From positions 1 through 15,855 of the forward strand of contig NZ_JAHZIA010000055.1 in the NCBI RefSeq assembly GCF_019420015.1: a DNA stretch of 15,855 bases, given 5' to 3'. Numbering within the stretch: the first letter of the stretch is position 1; the number at the start of each line of letters is the position of its first letter. The DNA comes from Anaerofustis sp. (lineage in GTDB: Bacteria; Bacillota; Clostridia; Eubacteriales; Anaerofustaceae). The notes under the pieces are model-generated. The model was not told the origin of the DNA and made no database searches. It saw only the letters and a list, made by a program, of their open reading frames with translations. This document shows, in pieces, positions 14,783 to 15,855 of the stretch. Made by a program: the position numbers and the translations under genes.

Positions 14783-15208
14783 ATGACAGAAAGAAGAAGA
14801 AAATCAACAAATAAGAGAAGTAAGGATAATGAAAAAATATTTACTTTTGATACTGTACTTTTTTTAATAATGATTGCTGCGATTTTTATATCAATTATTA
14901 CTTGGCAGAGTTATAGGATAAACAGTGCGGATATAGAAATATCAAAGCTTGAAACACAGCTTAAGGAAGCACAGATGTTAAATGACAGTTTAGAGGGGAA
15001 ATTGCTGGCAAAAAGGGATTTGCAGAAGGTGCAGAAGATAGCGACGACAAAATATGGAATGATAAAACCGGGCAACAGTTATTTTGTTGCGGTTAACGTA
15101 GATTCAGATAAAACCGATACGCTAAACGAAACCAAAAGTGCAAATGCAAAGAGCAAGAACAGCGAAAGTACTTTTTCAAAGTTATTGGGTAGTTTCGCCA
15201 GTAATTAG
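14783..15208 (+). CDS. ftsL: Cell-division protein FtsL (bitopic membrane protein)
   Basis: A 141-residue protein with the FtsL/DivIC plan: a basic cytoplasmic N-terminus (residues 1-20), one membrane segment (about 22-41), an extracellular coiled coil (about 45-80, ISKLETQLKEAQMLNDSLEGKL), then the conserved ATTKYGMIKPG turn (87-97). A Ser/Asn/Lys-rich tail (from about 105) looks disordered and makes the protein slightly longer than usual. FtsL joins DivIB/FtsQ and DivIC/FtsB to regulate septal peptidoglycan synthases. FtsL and DivIC are hard to tell apart by sequence; position between rsmH and the PBP gene decides for FtsL. A strong AAAGGAG site (14770-14776) precedes ATG 14783. Confidence 0.85.
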   Translation: MTERRRKSTNKRSKDNEKIFTFDTVLFLIMIAAIFISIITWQSYRINSADIEISKLETQLKEAQMLNDSLEGKLLAKRDLQKVQKIATTKYGMIKPGNSYFVAVNVDSDKTDTLNETKSANAKSKNSESTFSKLLGSFASN

Positions 15209-15223
15209 TAAAGGTGGTCACTT

Positions 15224-15855
15224 TTGAAAACTTTTTTGGATTTAAAGCGAAAGAAAAGAATATTATTTATATTTTCTTTTGTATGTGTATTGTTTGTGGC
15301 TTTGGTAATAAAGCTGGTATACATACAAGGATTTAAAGCAGTTGAATACGGAAACAAACAATCAGCCATGTTGATGCAACGTCTTCCCATAACCGCAAGC
15401 AGGGGGGACATTTATGACAGAAACATGGCTTTACTTGCGAAAGACGCAACTTGTAGCAGTATATACGTTTCACCTGCAAGCATAGAAAAAGATAAGAGAA
15501 AAGAAGTTTCCAAGTATCTAAGCAAAAAGTTGGGACTTGAATATAAAGACGTATACAAAAAGGTAAGCAATGCGTCGTCAAGCAACGAGCTTATAAAAAG
15601 AAAAGTCGATAACAGCATAGGGCTTGAGATAAAAAACAAAGGATATGAAGGGGTTTCCGTAACAGAGGATAAAAAGAGATATTATACAAACGGTAAATTT
15701 GCATCTCATCTTCTCGGTTTTACGGGTACGGACCATCAGGGGCTTTACGGACTTGAAGCCAGTTATAATGATATTCTTGCAGGAAAGGACGGGGTTATTC
15801 TTTATCAGACGGACGGAAGCGGAAGAAAAATTGCTTCCGGCAGTGAGGTAAGGCA
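15224..15855 (+). CDS. Penicillin-binding protein, FtsI/SpoVD type (partial, 5' end)
   Basis: The reading frame runs off the right edge after 210 codons. It starts at TTG 15224 with a strong AAAGGTGG site (15210-15217), 6 nt away and 15 nt after the ftsL stop. The N-terminus is basic (LKRKKR), followed by a single membrane segment (about 13-33), then the class B PBP dimerisation domain signature ASRGDIYDRN (58-67) and LA. Later come HLLGFTG and GLYGLEASYNDIL, typical of the pedestal domain of FtsI, SpoVD and PBP2B. The transpeptidase domain with SxxK lies beyond the window. It is expected to be the septal (or, in spore-formers, cortex) transpeptidase acting with FtsL. Whether it carries PASTA domains, which would favour SpoVD or PBP2B, cannot be seen. 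Confidence 0.9.
   Translation, partial: MKTFLDLKRKKRILFIFSFVCVLFVALVIKLVYIQGFKAVEYGNKQSAMLMQRLPITASRGDIYDRNMALLAKDATCSSIYVSPASIEKDKRKEVSKYLSKKLGLEYKDVYKKVSNASSSNELIKRKVDNSIGLEIKNKGYEGVSVTEDKKRYYTNGKFASHLLGFTGTDHQGLYGLEASYNDILAGKDGVILYQTDGSGRKIASGSEVR

Noticed and set aside
15205..15639. Several minus-strand frames at the right end
   Set aside because: They are shadows of the partial PBP gene, whose frame has a ribosome binding site, a membrane segment and the RGDIYDRN motif.

Overview
The window is low-GC DNA with AT-rich spacers, strong AGGAGG-type ribosome binding sites and Firmicutes-type genes: a RelQ-like alarmone synthetase, class II aldolase, and the mraZ-rsmH-ftsL-PBP division cluster. 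It looks like the chromosome of an anaerobic clostridial Firmicute. No rRNA, tRNA, IS element, phage gene or CRISPR array was seen. Genus cannot be told from the sequence alone.

Layout. (1) 271-3540: a promoter, four tightly packed genes (small P-loop ATPase, TIGR01212-type radical SAM protein, RelQ-like (p)ppGpp synthetase, class II fructose-bisphosphate aldolase fba) and an intrinsic terminator. (2) 3541-6742: a spacer with a long inverted repeat, a small secreted BspA-like leucine-rich-repeat protein, and a cardiolipin synthase. (3) 6877-11115: a TrpXYZ-type ABC importer with two tandem, co-linear lipoprotein binding proteins, a terminator, then permease and ATPase. (4) 11309-11971, minus strand: a nitroreductase-family flavoprotein. 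(5) 12401-13042, minus strand: a gene-free block of about 605 nt bounded by a consensus promoter, an 8-bp end-to-end closing helix and an intrinsic terminator. I read it as a large structured non-coding RNA. (6) 13221-15855: two DnaA-box-like 9-mers, then a promoter covered by phased GTGGTAA repeats (probable MraZ operator), then mraZ, rsmH, ftsL and the 5' part of a division or sporulation PBP running off the window.

Working together: block 1 joins alarmone synthesis to a central glycolytic enzyme. Block 3 is a complete importer in which the two binding proteins can be made in excess of the membrane parts. Block 6 is the start of a division/cell-wall operon that its first product probably autoregulates. 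The most unusual item is the ornate RNA in block 5. It lies between a solitary flavoprotein and the division cluster, with no protein partner next to it.
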